DNA of 8,513 bases from Victivallales bacterium (GTDB lineage Bacteria; Verrucomicrobiota; Lentisphaeria; Oligosphaerales; Oligosphaeraceae): NCBI GenBank assembly GCA_017543165.1, contig JAFYGL010000549.1:1-8513 (forward strand), written 5' to 3'. This document shows, in pieces, positions 1 to 7,685 of this stretch. Position numbers and translations under genes: made by a program. The notes beneath the pieces are model-generated. The model ran no database searches. It saw nothing but the letters and a program-made list of their open reading frames with translations, and was not told the origin of the DNA. Position 1 is the first letter of the stretch. Each line of letters begins with the position of its first letter.

Positions 1-2726
1 AGAAGAAGCGGGCAGAGTTCGATGCCAAGGCTCCAATCGACCAGCCTTGGTTCAACGACATGGACGAGGTTCTGCGGGCGAAGCAGGCCGGGGAAATCAC
101 CATGCATGACTTCTTCAATCTGAGGAACCCCTTCTATGGCAAGGACACCGTATGGAATCCCGCCACCAAGGACCAGCGTTTCATTGTCACCACCTGCGGG
201 CGCTGCATCTTCAATGAGATATGGCCCGAGCAGATGGGCTTCCACAATGCGCAGGCTGGCAAGAAGGAGCTGGGCCGCATGATCAAGGAATGCTATGAGG
301 CGGCAGGACGCCAGTCGCTTATCACGGTTCTGGACAAGTTGAAGGACCTGGGCTATGAATATGCGACATGGGCAGGCTTCTCCATCGGCATCCAGGACAT
401 GATCATTCCTCCTGAAAAGAAGGGCATCATCGAAGAGGCGCAGAAGAAGATTGACAAGATCCGCGCAGACCGCCGCCTGGGTGCGATTACCGAGACTGAA
501 CGCTACAACAAGAGCATCGACGTCTGGGAGCAGGCCAACAAGAGCGTGGCGGACCGCCTGGTGGGCGTCCTTGAGGAAAACGATGGCCGCGATGAAATCA
601 ATCCAGTCTATGCGATGCTTGATTCAGGTGCCCGTGGTAGTAAGGACCAGATCAGGCAGCTGGCAGGCATGCGTGGCCTTATGGCAAGGCCTTCTGGCGA
701 AATCATCGAGACGCCTATTCTGGCGAACTTCCGCGAAGGCCTTACGGTTCTGGAATATTTCATCTCCAGCCACGGCGCCCGCAAGGGTTTGGCGGATACC
801 GCCCTTAAGACCGCTGACTCTGGTTATATGACCCGCCGTCTTGTGGATGTGTCACACGACGTCATCTGCGAGATGGAAGACTGCCATACCATCAACGGCA
901 TCGAGGTTTCCGCCATCAAAGACGAAAACAACAACGTCAAGGTATCGCTGGCGGACCGCATTACGGGGCGCTTCAGCGTGGCTGACATATTCGACCCCAA
1001 TTCACCCTCGGCGTTCATTGTGAAGGCAGGCGATGAAATCACTGCTGAAAAGGCCAAGGAAATCGAGGCGGCAGGCATTGAATCCGTGAGGATACGCTCC
1101 GTGCTGACCTGCGAAAGCCCCCGCGGCATCTGCGCCAAGTGCTATGGCCGCAATCTGGCGACTGGCGGAATGCCCGACCTGGGCGACCCGCTGGGAATCA
1201 TCGCAGCCCAGTCCATTGGTGAACCTGGCACGCAGCTTACCATGAGAACCTTCCACGTCGGTGGTACTGCTTCCGCAGGAAACATCCAGAACTACTACGA
1301 GGCGAGGCATGCTGGTTATCTGCGCCTGGAGGCTGTTCCAGTCAAGACCAGCAGCGGCAAGTACGTCGTGCTCAGCAAGACCGCCCATGCCATCATCCAG
1401 AACGAGGATGAGGAAGAATTGGAGAGCTTCGACCTGGTTGCGGGTGCAATGCTTGAGAAGAATTCGGGCGAGTGGATTGAAGAGGGCGAACGCTTCGTCA
1501 CCTGGGATCCTTACAATATCCCGATCATCAGCAGCGTCAGCGGTCGTGTCGAGTTCCATGGACTGATCGAGGGCGTCACATGCCAGCGCGAGCGCGGCAG
1601 TGAAAACAGCAGCAAGGAAGAACTGATTGTGATGGAGATGCATCGTGAAGACATCCATCCCACGATCTACGTCATTCCTGCTGGCATGTCAGGAAACGCA
1701 GCCAAGACAAGCAAGAAGCCCAGCAAGTCCCGCAAGAAGACCCAGCCCACCGTCAAGATCGAGGAGGCAGGCGACTTTGAACTGGAGCAGGGCTCCTATC
1801 CGCTGCCCGCCAATGCGCACATCGTGGTTGAGAATGGCAGCTACATCGAAGCTGGCGACACCTTGGCAAAGACACCTCGCCAGAGCACTATGACCAAGGA
1901 TATCACTGGTGGTCTTACCCGTGTGGCCGAGTTGTTCGAGGCCCGCCGCCCGAAGAAGTCCGCCGAAATCGCCAAGGTCAGCGGCACAGTCACCGTGGAG
2001 CATACACATGGCCGCAGCTCGGGTGTGGTGAACATCCTGGATTCCGAGACCGAGGAAGTTGTGGAACACCGCATACCTGCTGGAAAGCAGATCCTGGTCA
2101 ACACTGGCGACAGTGTCAAGAAGGGACAGCCCCTTACTGACGGTGACGTGGTGCTGGAGGACATGCTGGAAATCTGCGGCAAGCCAGAAATGCAGGGCTT
2201 CCTGGTGAACGCAGTTCGCCAGGTCTATAGCGCACAGGGTGTTGAAATCAATGACAAGCACATTGAAATCATAGTTCGCCAGATGACGCGCCGCGTCCGC
2301 ATCACTGAGCCAGGTGGAACGGATTTCCTCTATGGCGATACGGTGGACGACCGCGTGCTCACCGAGGAGAACCGCAAGGCCATTGCAGAGGGCAAGGAGC
2401 CAGCCTCCTCGGCCCCGATGCTGCAAGGTATCACAAAGGCTGCCCTTGCCACGGACAGCTTCATCTCCGCCGCCTCCTTCCAGGACACCACGCGCGTCCT
2501 GACCGAGGCAGCCACCCTTGGCCGCAAGGACGAACTCCGCGGCTTCAAGGAAAATGTCATCATGGGACATCTCATTCCCGCTGGCACGGGATACAGGGAT
2601 GTGCAGAATGTCCAGCTCAAGTTTGCTGCAGACGCGCTTATGGAGGAAGAACCCGCCAAGGACAAGGCTGCGGAAGAAGGCGAGAAGGACGACCTGGAAT
2701 CGGTGCGCTCCATTATGAACCTGTAA
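1..2726 (+). CDS. rpoC: DNA-directed RNA polymerase subunit beta' (C-terminal two-thirds, 5' end outside window)
   Basis: This is the C-terminal 907 codons of the RNA polymerase beta' subunit, which forms the active-site cleft with beta. The reading frame is open from the left edge (first full codon at base 3), so the ATG at 60 is internal and the NADFDGD metal-binding motif lies upstream of the window. Visible landmarks: the bridge helix region (about 738-848, [19 protein letters not shown]), the four cysteines of the second zinc site (codons at 882, 1110, 1131 and 1140), and the first trigger-loop helix (about 1218-1268, [13 protein letters not shown], with catalytic Met-Arg...His at 1242-1256). 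A long SI3-type insertion follows, and the second trigger-loop helix is at about 2427-2510 ([19 protein letters not shown]). SI3 contains a Lys-rich stretch near 1704-1740. The protein ends in an acidic tail and stops at TAA 2724-2726. Identification is certain from near-identity to known beta' motifs. Confidence 0.98.
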   Translation, partial: KKRAEFDAKAPIDQPWFNDMDEVLRAKQAGEITMHDFFNLRNPFYGKDTVWNPATKDQRFIVTTCGRCIFNEIWPEQMGFHNAQAGKKELGRMIKECYEAAGRQSLITVLDKLKDLGYEYATWAGFSIGIQDMIIPPEKKGIIEEAQKKIDKIRADRRLGAITETERYNKSIDVWEQANKSVADRLVGVLEENDGRDEINPVYAMLDSGARGSKDQIRQLAGMRGLMARPSGEIIETPILANFREGLTVLEYFISSHGARKGLADTALKTADSGYMTRRLVDVSHDVICEMEDCHTINGIEVSAIKDENNNVKVSLADRITGRFSVADIFDPNSPSAFIVKAGDEITAEKAKEIEAAGIESVRIRSVLTCESPRGICAKCYGRNLATGGMPDLGDPLGIIAAQSIGEPGTQLTMRTFHVGGTASAGNIQNYYEARHAGYLRLEAVPVKTSSGKYVVLSKTAHAIIQNEDEEELESFDLVAGAMLEKNSGEWIEEGERFVTWDPYNIPIISSVSGRVEFHGLIEGVTCQRERGSENSSKEELIVMEMHREDIHPTIYVIPAGMSGNAAKTSKKPSKSRKKTQPTVKIEEAGDFELEQGSYPLPANAHIVVENGSYIEAGDTLAKTPRQSTMTKDITGGLTRVAELFEARRPKKSAEIAKVSGTVTVEHTHGRSSGVVNILDSETEEVVEHRIPAGKQILVNTGDSVKKGQPLTDGDVVLEDMLEICGKPEMQGFLVNAVRQVYSAQGVEINDKHIEIIVRQMTRRVRITEPGGTDFLYGDTVDDRVLTEENRKAIAEGKEPASSAPMLQGITKAALATDSFISAASFQDTTRVLTEAATLGRKDELRGFKENVIMGHLIPAGTGYRDVQNVQLKFAADALMEEEPAKDKAAEEGEKDDLESVRSIMNL

Positions 2727-2736
2727 TTGGGGCAGC

Positions 2737-2775
2737 CGTCTCGATGCTCCCCCAGGTGGGTGCCTGGGGGAGACG
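2737..2775 (+). terminator. GC-rich hairpin after rpoC, probable transcription terminator
   Basis: A perfect 10-bp stem, CTCCCCCAGG at 2747-2756 and CCTGGGGGAG at 2763-2772, encloses a 6-base loop. Three more pairs (CGT 2737-2739 with ACG 2773-2775) can stack across an 8-base bulge. It starts 20 bases after the rpoC stop, where a terminator is expected. No U-tract follows, only a short TTT at 2784-2786, so it may act as an RNA 3'-end stabiliser or a leaky terminator rather than a canonical intrinsic terminator. Confidence 0.6.
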
Positions 2776-2802
2776 CAGTGGCAGTTTGGTGCATTCAATA
2801 AT

Positions 2803-2852
2803 GAGGTAATTTCAAAACAAGCGCATTTTGATGCTAGTTTTGAAATTACCTC
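2803..2852. repeat. Perfect 16-bp inverted repeat with 18-base spacer
   Basis: GAGGTAATTTCAAAAC at 2803-2818 is exactly the reverse complement of 2837-2852. The 18-base spacer can itself pair (GCAT 2823-2826 with ATGC 2831-2834), so the whole element could fold as one long hairpin in RNA or as a cruciform in DNA. It is AT-rich, has no T-tract on either side, and lies between the rpoC hairpin and the rpsL promoter. It may be an operator, a small dispersed palindromic repeat or a second 3'-end structure; the sequence alone does not decide. Confidence 0.75.
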
Positions 2853-2920
2853 TAAGGGCTGTGCTTTCCAACGAACACCTGAAGCAAGGTTCTGCATTGA
2901 CAAAAATGTACCCTCACAGT

Positions 2921-2948
2921 TTGACAAATTGGTATGCTGCTGTATATT
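2921..2948 (+). promoter_or_regulatory. Sigma70-type promoter of rpsL-rpsG
   Basis: A consensus -35 box TTGACA (2921-2926) is followed after 16 bases by the -10 box TATATT (2943-2948), with a TG just upstream of the -10. Transcription would start near 2955, giving an AT-rich leader of about 45 bases before the rpsL ATG. The position directly ahead of the str genes supports the call. A second TTGACAAA 24 bases upstream (2897-2904) has no matching -10. Confidence 0.75.
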
Positions 2949-2999
2949 TTCGCTCTAATTTTTTGTGCATAGTAAAAATAGTTTAGGAACAAGGAACTA

Positions 3000-3401
3000 A
3001 TGCCAACAATCAACCAATTGATTAGAATGGGGCGTTCGGTAAAACCACGGAAGAGCCGTGTTCGTGCGCTCGCGATGTGTCCTCAGAGGAAGGGTGTATG
3101 CCTTCAGGTGACAACAAGGACTCCTAAGAAGCCTAATTCGGCTTTGCGTAAGATTGCCAGGGTTCGCCTGAGCAATGGTCAGGAAGTGACAGCCTACATC
3201 GGCGGCGAAGGCCACAGCCTTCAGGAGCACAGCGCAGTGCTGGTGCGTGGCGGTCGTGTTCGTGACCTGCCAAGCGTACGTTACCACATCGTTCGTGGTC
3301 AGTTGGATACAACTGGTGTTGACAAGCGCCGCCAGGGCCGTTCCAAGTACGGCACCAAGCGTCCAAAGCCAGGTGCAGCGCCAGCAAAGGGCAAGAAATA
3401 A
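3000..3401 (+). CDS. rpsL: 30S ribosomal protein S12 (uS12)
   Basis: S12 sits at the A-site side of the 30S decoding centre and helps control translational accuracy. The 133-residue protein has the family length plus a short basic C-terminal tail (AAPAKGKK). It shows the conserved [11 protein letters not shown] (41-51), [12 protein letters not shown] (67-78) and [11 protein letters not shown] segments. Lys43 and Lys44 are retained. At the second functional loop it reads [11 protein letters not shown], so residue 88 is Arg and residue 92 is Ser where E. coli has Lys88 and Gly92; Asp89 is kept. In E. coli and Mycobacterium, K88R is a known streptomycin-resistance change. The ATG at 3000 is preceded by AAGGA (2991-2995), with a further AGGA at 2985-2988. 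It is first gene of the rpsL-rpsG unit behind the 2921 promoter. Confidence 0.98.
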   Translation: MPTINQLIRMGRSVKPRKSRVRALAMCPQRKGVCLQVTTRTPKKPNSALRKIARVRLSNGQEVTAYIGGEGHSLQEHSAVLVRGGRVRDLPSVRYHIVRGQLDTTGVDKRRQGRSKYGTKRPKPGAAPAKGKK

Positions 3402-3435
3402 GTTTTAATAAATATAGCAATAGGACTAGGAAAGA

Positions 3436-3906
3436 ATGAGAAGACGTAAAGCTGAAAAGCGCCAGGTCATTCCAGATATCCGCTTCAATAGCGAGATAGT
3501 GGCGCGTCTTATCAACGCGGTCATGGAGCGTGGCAAGAAGTCAACTGCGCAGGGCATAGTCTATTGTGCGTTTGACATCATCAAGGAGAGCAAGGCAGAC
3601 AGCGAGCCGATGGAAGTTTTCAAGCAGGCGCTTGAGAACGTCCGTCCCCGTCTGGAGGTCAAGAGCCGTCGTGTCGGTGGTTCCACCTACCAGGTTCCTC
3701 TGGATGTTCCCGAAGAGAGGCAGATTGCCATCGCTCTTCGCTGGATCGTGAGTTTTGCCCGTGGCCGCAAAGGCGTTCCAATGGCAAAGGCACTGGCCAA
3801 TGAAATCACTGACGCCTACAACAACACAGGCAACGCAGTGAAGAAGAAGGACGATACACACAGAATGGCAAACGCCAACAAGGCGTTCGCACATTACCGC
3901 TGGTAA
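3436..3906 (+). CDS. rpsG: 30S ribosomal protein S7 (uS7)
   Basis: S7 is the primary 16S rRNA-binding protein that nucleates the 30S head and lies near the E site. The 156-residue length is standard. Recognisable segments are MRRRKAEKR at the start, [21 protein letters not shown] (23-43), the [23 protein letters not shown] region (66-88), which contacts rRNA, and the C-terminal [16 protein letters not shown]. The ATG at 3436 is preceded by TAGGAAAG (3427-3434). The gene follows rpsL after 34 bases with no terminator between them, so the two are co-transcribed. In E. coli S7 represses its own operon by binding the rpsL-rpsG spacer; the spacer here is much shorter, and I see no evident counterpart of that site. 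Confidence 0.98.
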   Translation: MRRRKAEKRQVIPDIRFNSEIVARLINAVMERGKKSTAQGIVYCAFDIIKESKADSEPMEVFKQALENVRPRLEVKSRRVGGSTYQVPLDVPEERQIAIALRWIVSFARGRKGVPMAKALANEITDAYNNTGNAVKKKDDTHRMANANKAFAHYRW

Positions 3907-3911
3907 TTCAA

Positions 3912-3930
3912 GGGGATTTTCCCCGTTTTC
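3912..3930 (+). terminator. Small hairpin with T-run directly after rpsG
   Basis: GGGGA (3912-3916) pairs with TCCCC (3920-3924) across a TTT loop and is followed by GTTTTC. It begins six bases after the rpsG stop. The stem is only five pairs, so alone it is probably a weak terminator; it precedes the stronger hairpin at 3934. Confidence 0.4.
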
Positions 3931-3933
3931 AGG

Positions 3934-3976
3934 CTGCCATTCCCCGTGGGCGGGGGCTGGCAGTCTTTGCCGTTTT
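3934..3976 (+). terminator. Strong hairpin with T-rich tail between rpsG and the EF-G gene
   Basis: CTGCCA (3934-3939) pairs with TGGCAG (3958-3963), and CCCCG (3942-3946) with CGGGG (3951-3955), around a TGGG loop; a mismatch and a possible T-G wobble lie between the two stem halves. TCTTT and then GTTTT follow the stem. This fits an intrinsic terminator ending the rpsL-rpsG transcript. The stem's left arm could alternatively pair with GGGGAAATGGC at 3985-3995, which would break the terminator and suggests attenuation (inference). Confidence 0.55.
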
Positions 3977-4017
3977 CCTAATGAGGGGAAATGGCTGTGC
4001 AGGAGGTTTTTTGATTT

Positions 4018-6021
4018 ATGAACGAAAGTCAAAAGGAACCCCTGGAGGAAGCAAGGCTTTCCCGCATACGAAACGTCGGCATCATTGCCCACATTGATGC
4101 AGGCAAAACCACCCTGACCGAAAGGATACTCTTCGCGACCGATGAAATTCGGATAATGGGAGACGTACCCGATGGCACCACAGTCACGGACTGGATGCAG
4201 CAGGAAAGGGAACGGGGCGTCAGCATAGTGGCTGCCGCTGTCACCTGCCATTGGAGACAGTGCCAGATCAACATCGTTGACACCCCAGGGCACATCGACT
4301 TCACTGCCGAGGTTGAGCGTTCACTTTGTGTGCTTGACGGCGTGATTGCCGTGTTCTGCGCTGTGCGTGGCGTGCAGGCCCAGTCCGAAACGGTCTGGCG
4401 CATGGCGCAAGGCCACAGGCTTCCAGCGCTTGCATTCATCAACAAGATGGACAGGCTGGGGGCGGACCCCTGGAAGGTGGTCAGGCAGATGCAGGAGACC
4501 CTGGGAATCGACGCAATACCCGTGCAGTTCCCCATCGGGGCAGGCACTGACTGGAAAGGCACCTTGGATTTGCTTGGCTGCCAGTGGAACGGTCCAGCCG
4601 AGAAGCCTGACCTGGAACCATATCAACTGGAAATCCAGGAGGCCAGGGAGCGGCTCATTGAGGCCCTGGCAGATGTGGATGAACAGGTGATGCAATGCTA
4701 TGTGGACGGCAAGGAGCCAGGCACGGAGGCATTGAGGCACGCGCTGCGGAAGGCTGTGATACGGCGCCGACTGCTGCCAGTGTTCTTCGGCAGTTCACTG
4801 CACAACGTGGGCGTCAAGAAACTGCTGGACGGGATATGCCTTTATCTGCCATCGCCTCTGGAGCACAAGGTGCTTCAGGACAAGGACTTCAAGAAAGGCA
4901 CATCTGCCCTTGTGTTCCGTGCCTGCAAGCAAGGTGAGCAGAACCTGGCGTTTGTCAGGGTGCTTTCGGGCCTTGTCAGGCAGGGGACTGAACTGAAGAA
5001 CGCCAGAAATGGCGTGCTCTACAGAGTTGACGGCATATTCAGGGTATGGGCTGCGCAGTTCATTCCCCAGGATGGCGCCATACAAGGCGACATAGTTGCC
5101 ATTTCAGGCAACTTGAGCCGCCTTAGGACAGGCGATGTGCTGGTCCCAAGGGCGATAGACGCCAAACCGCCTAAGCTGCATTTCCCGCAGCCAGTGGTGT
5201 CCATGCTTCTAGAGGCATGCGACGGCAAGGCGGCGGAACTGGCCTCGGCATTGAAACAGATGGCTGGCGAAGATCCCACCTTGCGCATAAGGCAGGATGC
5301 GGCGACCGCAGCCTGGCAGGTCTCGGGAATGGGGGAATTCCACCTGGATGTGGTTCGGGAGAACCTGAGGCTGAACTTTGGAATAAATACCTTGGCAGGA
5401 AAGCCAAGGGTTGAATATGTGGAGACCATACAGGGACAGGCGCATGTATGCGCCGCCTTTGAAAAGCGTCTCTACGATGGACGGCAGCTCAACGCGAAAG
5501 TGGAGTTGGAAGTGATTCCGCTTGCAAGAGGGGCTGGCGTAAGACTGGATTTATCCTCGCTTGATGGCGGGCTTTCCAAGGAAGGCGAGCAGGCCGTCAG
5601 GCAGGGAATTGCGTCGATTGTCAATGCGGACAGTTCAGGCTGCCCCTTGACTGATTTGATTGTGAAGGTGACATCAGCCTCCTCCGACGCAGGGGAGGCG
5701 AGTGAAGTGTCTTTGCTGAATGCGGCGCGGCTGGCGATGCGCAAGGCCCTGGACGGTGCGTCCAGGGTGGTGCTTGAACCAATCATGCTGCTGGATGTGA
5801 ACACACCCGCCGCCACGTCAGGCAATGTGATTGCGGACTTGGCGGCAAGGAAGGCAAGGATTTCCACTGTGGAAAGCGTTGCCGAGGGCTTCACTCACAT
5901 CGTCGCACACGTGCCTCTGGCCGAATTATTCGGCTATGCCTCCTCGCTTCGGTCCTTGAGCGCCGGAAGGGGAGAAGCTGTGGCAGAGCCTGCAGAATAT
6001 GCACCCCGTGCTACACTGTAA
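4018..6021 (+). CDS. fusA: Elongation factor G family GTPase, divergent; possibly the recycling-type EF-G2
   Basis: EF-G GTPases drive tRNA-mRNA translocation; specialised EF-G2 forms instead split ribosomes with ribosome recycling factor. The 667-residue protein has the P-loop AHIDAGKT (24-31), switch I ERGVSI (65-70, Ser69 at the usual Thr), DTPGH (88-92), NKMD (142-145), a shortened G' insert, domain II (about 290-375), domain III ([17 protein letters not shown]), domain IV and domain V ([19 protein letters not shown]). In domain IV the usual GGRGQYG tip loop is replaced by LYDGRQLN (485-492), and the second loop, which holds His583 in E. coli, reads [11 protein letters not shown] (553-563). 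This pattern resembles mitochondrial EFG2 and spdEFG2 more than canonical EF-G. AGGAGG (4001-4006) precedes the ATG by 11 bases. Position between rpsG and rpsJ is that of fusA. Family is certain; which EF-G job it does is inference, and the symbol reflects position and family only. Confidence 0.85.
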   Translation: MNESQKEPLEEARLSRIRNVGIIAHIDAGKTTLTERILFATDEIRIMGDVPDGTTVTDWMQQERERGVSIVAAAVTCHWRQCQINIVDTPGHIDFTAEVERSLCVLDGVIAVFCAVRGVQAQSETVWRMAQGHRLPALAFINKMDRLGADPWKVVRQMQETLGIDAIPVQFPIGAGTDWKGTLDLLGCQWNGPAEKPDLEPYQLEIQEARERLIEALADVDEQVMQCYVDGKEPGTEALRHALRKAVIRRRLLPVFFGSSLHNVGVKKLLDGICLYLPSPLEHKVLQDKDFKKGTSALVFRACKQGEQNLAFVRVLSGLVRQGTELKNARNGVLYRVDGIFRVWAAQFIPQDGAIQGDIVAISGNLSRLRTGDVLVPRAIDAKPPKLHFPQPVVSMLLEACDGKAAELASALKQMAGEDPTLRIRQDAATAAWQVSGMGEFHLDVVRENLRLNFGINTLAGKPRVEYVETIQGQAHVCAAFEKRLYDGRQLNAKVELEVIPLARGAGVRLDLSSLDGGLSKEGEQAVRQGIASIVNADSSGCPLTDLIVKVTSASSDAGEASEVSLLNAARLAMRKALDGASRVVLEPIMLLDVNTPAATSGNVIADLAARKARISTVESVAEGFTHIVAHVPLAELFGYASSLRSLSAGRGEAVAEPAEYAPRATL

Positions 6022-6056
6022 TTTCCAGCTCAAATTATCTAGAGGTCAAAAAAGAG

Positions 6057-6368
6057 ATGGCTGACAGTCAGAAAATCAGAATCCGTCTGCAGGCCTTTGA
6101 GAGCACAGTTCTGGACCAGTCCACGGCTGACATCGTGAACACGGTCAAGAGAACTGGCGCCAAGGTAGCAGGCCCCATTCCGCTTCCCACCAGGACGGAA
6201 CGCTTCACCGTGAACCGCTCACCACACGTTGACAAGAAGTCAATGGAGCAGTTCGAAATCCGTACGCACAAGCGTGTCATCGACATCATCAACCCCAACA
6301 GCAAGACAGTTGATGAGCTGCGCAAGCTTAATCTTCCTGCTGGCGTTGACATCATCGTCAAGATTTGA
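6057..6368 (+). CDS. rpsJ: 30S ribosomal protein S10 (uS10, NusE)
   Basis: S10 is a 30S head protein that also acts as NusE, bridging ribosome and RNA polymerase through NusB/NusG in transcription antitermination. The 103 residues match the family length. Conserved parts include [11 protein letters not shown] near the start, [20 protein letters not shown] (39-58), which includes the ribosome-binding loop, and [15 protein letters not shown] (66-80). The ATG at 6057 lies 35 bases behind the EF-G stop, with a modest AGAGG (6041-6045) upstream. No promoter or leader fits in that gap, so this first gene of the S10 block is probably read from the EF-G transcript or from a promoter inside that gene. 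Confidence 0.98.
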   Translation: MADSQKIRIRLQAFESTVLDQSTADIVNTVKRTGAKVAGPIPLPTRTERFTVNRSPHVDKKSMEQFEIRTHKRVIDIINPNSKTVDELRKLNLPAGVDIIVKI

Positions 6369-6382
6369 CGGGGAGGCGTAAT

Positions 6383-7018
6383 ATGAAGAAAGGGATGATA
6401 GGCAAGAAACTGGGCATGACCCAGGTCTATAACGAAGCAGGCGAACTGGTGCCAGTGACAGCCATCGAGCTGGGCCCCTGCACAGTCGTCGAAGTACGCA
6501 CAGTCGCCAAGAATGGTTACAGTGCATTGCAGCTGGGTTTCGGCAGCCGCAAGGTCAAGAACGTTTCCAAGGCAGTGATCGGCAATCTGAAGAAGGCCAA
6601 TCTGGCGGATAATCCACCTGCGATTCTGCAGGAAGTCCGTCTGGAGAGCGATCCTGAACAGCAGCCTGGCGATGTTCTGAAGGCAGATTTGTTCAGCGCC
6701 AACGAGTTCGTGGATGTGACTGGCCGTACAAAGGGCCGTGGCTTCGCGGGCGTTGTCCGCCGCTACAACTTCGGCGGTGGCCGTGCCAGCCATGGTGGTG
6801 CTTGGACACGCCGTACTGGTTCAATTGGTATGTGCGCCGCGCCAGGAAAGGTTTACAAGGGCAGGAAGGAGCCAGGCCACATGGGCAATGTGTTCCGCAC
6901 AGTCCAGAACCTGACAGTTGTCGAGGTGCGTCCTGATATGAATCTTATGCTGGTCAAGGGTGCCATCCCTGGTTCCATTGGCGGCTATGTGACAGTGAAG
7001 AACGCTGTTAAGAAATAA
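6383..7018 (+). CDS. rplC: 50S ribosomal protein L3 (uL3)
   Basis: L3 is an early-assembly 23S rRNA-binding protein whose long extension reaches the peptidyl transferase centre. I start it at ATG 6383, giving [16 protein letters not shown] and 211 residues, close to the E. coli length (209); GGGGAGG (6370-6376) lies six bases ahead. An in-frame TTG at 6365 overlaps the end of rpsJ and lies before the Shine-Dalgarno sequence, so it is rejected. Conserved segments include [21 protein letters not shown] in mid-protein and the tip loop [24 protein letters not shown], followed by [10 protein letters not shown] near the C-terminus. The gap to rpsJ is 14 bases. Confidence 0.97.
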   Translation: MKKGMIGKKLGMTQVYNEAGELVPVTAIELGPCTVVEVRTVAKNGYSALQLGFGSRKVKNVSKAVIGNLKKANLADNPPAILQEVRLESDPEQQPGDVLKADLFSANEFVDVTGRTKGRGFAGVVRRYNFGGGRASHGGAWTRRTGSIGMCAAPGKVYKGRKEPGHMGNVFRTVQNLTVVEVRPDMNLMLVKGAIPGSIGGYVTVKNAVKK

Positions 7019-7032
7019 GGGGAGGCACAACA

Positions 7033-7671
7033 ATGGCTACAACACTCAATATAAAAGATGCTAAAGGCGCAGATGCTGGCAGCATGGAAATCAACGAAGC
7101 CTGGCTTGAGCGCGAAAAAGGCGAACAGGCAGTTAAGGATTCAGTGGTCGCATTCATGGCAGGCTGCCGCGCTGGCACAGCCAGCACAAAGACACGCGGC
7201 AAGGTTGAAGGCGGCGGTGCAAAGCCCTGGCGCCAGAAGGGAAATGGCCGTGCCCGTGCGGGCTCAAGCCGTTCACCAGTGTGGCGTGGCGGTGGTATTG
7301 CATTTGGACCACAGCCCCGTTCCTACGACAAGAAGGTCAACAAGAAGGTTGAAAAGCTGGCTCTCCGCCGCGCATTCACGGACCGCATCGACCAGAATGA
7401 AGTCATTCTGGTGGACGAGATTCCAGACATGTGCGTGAACGAGGCGCCAAAGACCAAGAGCGTGGTCGCATACCTGGAGGCAATCGGCGCTGGGCAGAAT
7501 GTCCTGCTGCTGGATGCTGATGTGGAATGCTGCCTGGAGCTGGCGGCCCGTAATCTGGGCAGTGTCATGGTGATGAGTGCCGCTTCGGTGAATCCATACA
7601 TTCTGATGTACTTCCGCAAAGTCGTTATCACCAAGGCTGGGCTTGAAGTGCTGGGCAAGCGTCTGGGATAA
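7033..7671 (+). CDS. rplD: 50S ribosomal protein L4 (uL4)
   Basis: L4 binds 23S rRNA domain I and extends a loop that lines the peptide exit tunnel. The protein is 212 residues. The tunnel loop is plain: TKTRGKVEGGGAKPWRQKGN, then GRARAGSSRSPVWRGGG, with the Lys of KPWRQK (Lys63 in E. coli, a macrolide-resistance position) intact. EAPKTKSVVAYL and LAARNLGSV mark the globular C-terminal part. The ATG at 7033 follows GGGGAGG (7019-7025) by seven bases; the gap from rplC is 14 bases. In E. coli L4 is the autoregulator of the S10 operon through a long S10 leader; no such leader space exists here upstream of rpsJ outside the EF-G coding region. Confidence 0.97.
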   Translation: MATTLNIKDAKGADAGSMEINEAWLEREKGEQAVKDSVVAFMAGCRAGTASTKTRGKVEGGGAKPWRQKGNGRARAGSSRSPVWRGGGIAFGPQPRSYDKKVNKKVEKLALRRAFTDRIDQNEVILVDEIPDMCVNEAPKTKSVVAYLEAIGAGQNVLLLDADVECCLELAARNLGSVMVMSAASVNPYILMYFRKVVITKAGLEVLGKRLG

Positions 7672-7685
7672 GGAGGAAAGAAGCA

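Noticed and set aside
60..62. ATG at 60 as the start of a complete gene
   Set aside because: The frame is open to the left edge and the preceding codons read as beta' sequence, so this Met is internal to rpoC.
1689..2927. A 412-codon open frame on the minus strand across the 3' part of rpoC
   Set aside because: It is the shadow of a strongly constrained rpoC frame on the other strand; its translation resembles no family I know and it begins in the intergenic region without a credible gene start.
3541..4293. A 250-codon minus-strand open frame across rpsG, the spacer and the EF-G start
   Set aside because: It overlaps two well-supported genes in antisense and shows no recognisable domains or ribosome binding site.
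4018..6021. The EF-G family gene as a tetracycline ribosomal protection protein (TetM/TetO type)
   Set aside because: The G domain, NKMDRLGAD motif, domain order and str-operon position match EF-G, and TetM-type switch and C-terminal features are missing.
6365..6382. TTG at 6365 as the rplC start
   Set aside because: It overlaps the end of rpsJ, lies upstream of the GGGGAGG ribosome binding site, and would add six residues not seen in L3; ATG 6383 fits both spacing and family length.
6833..6847. L3 tip loop MCAA where E. coli has QNQT, as a pleuromutilin-resistance sign
   Set aside because: This stretch varies widely among bacteria; Gram-positive L3 also differs from E. coli there, so no resistance claim is justified.
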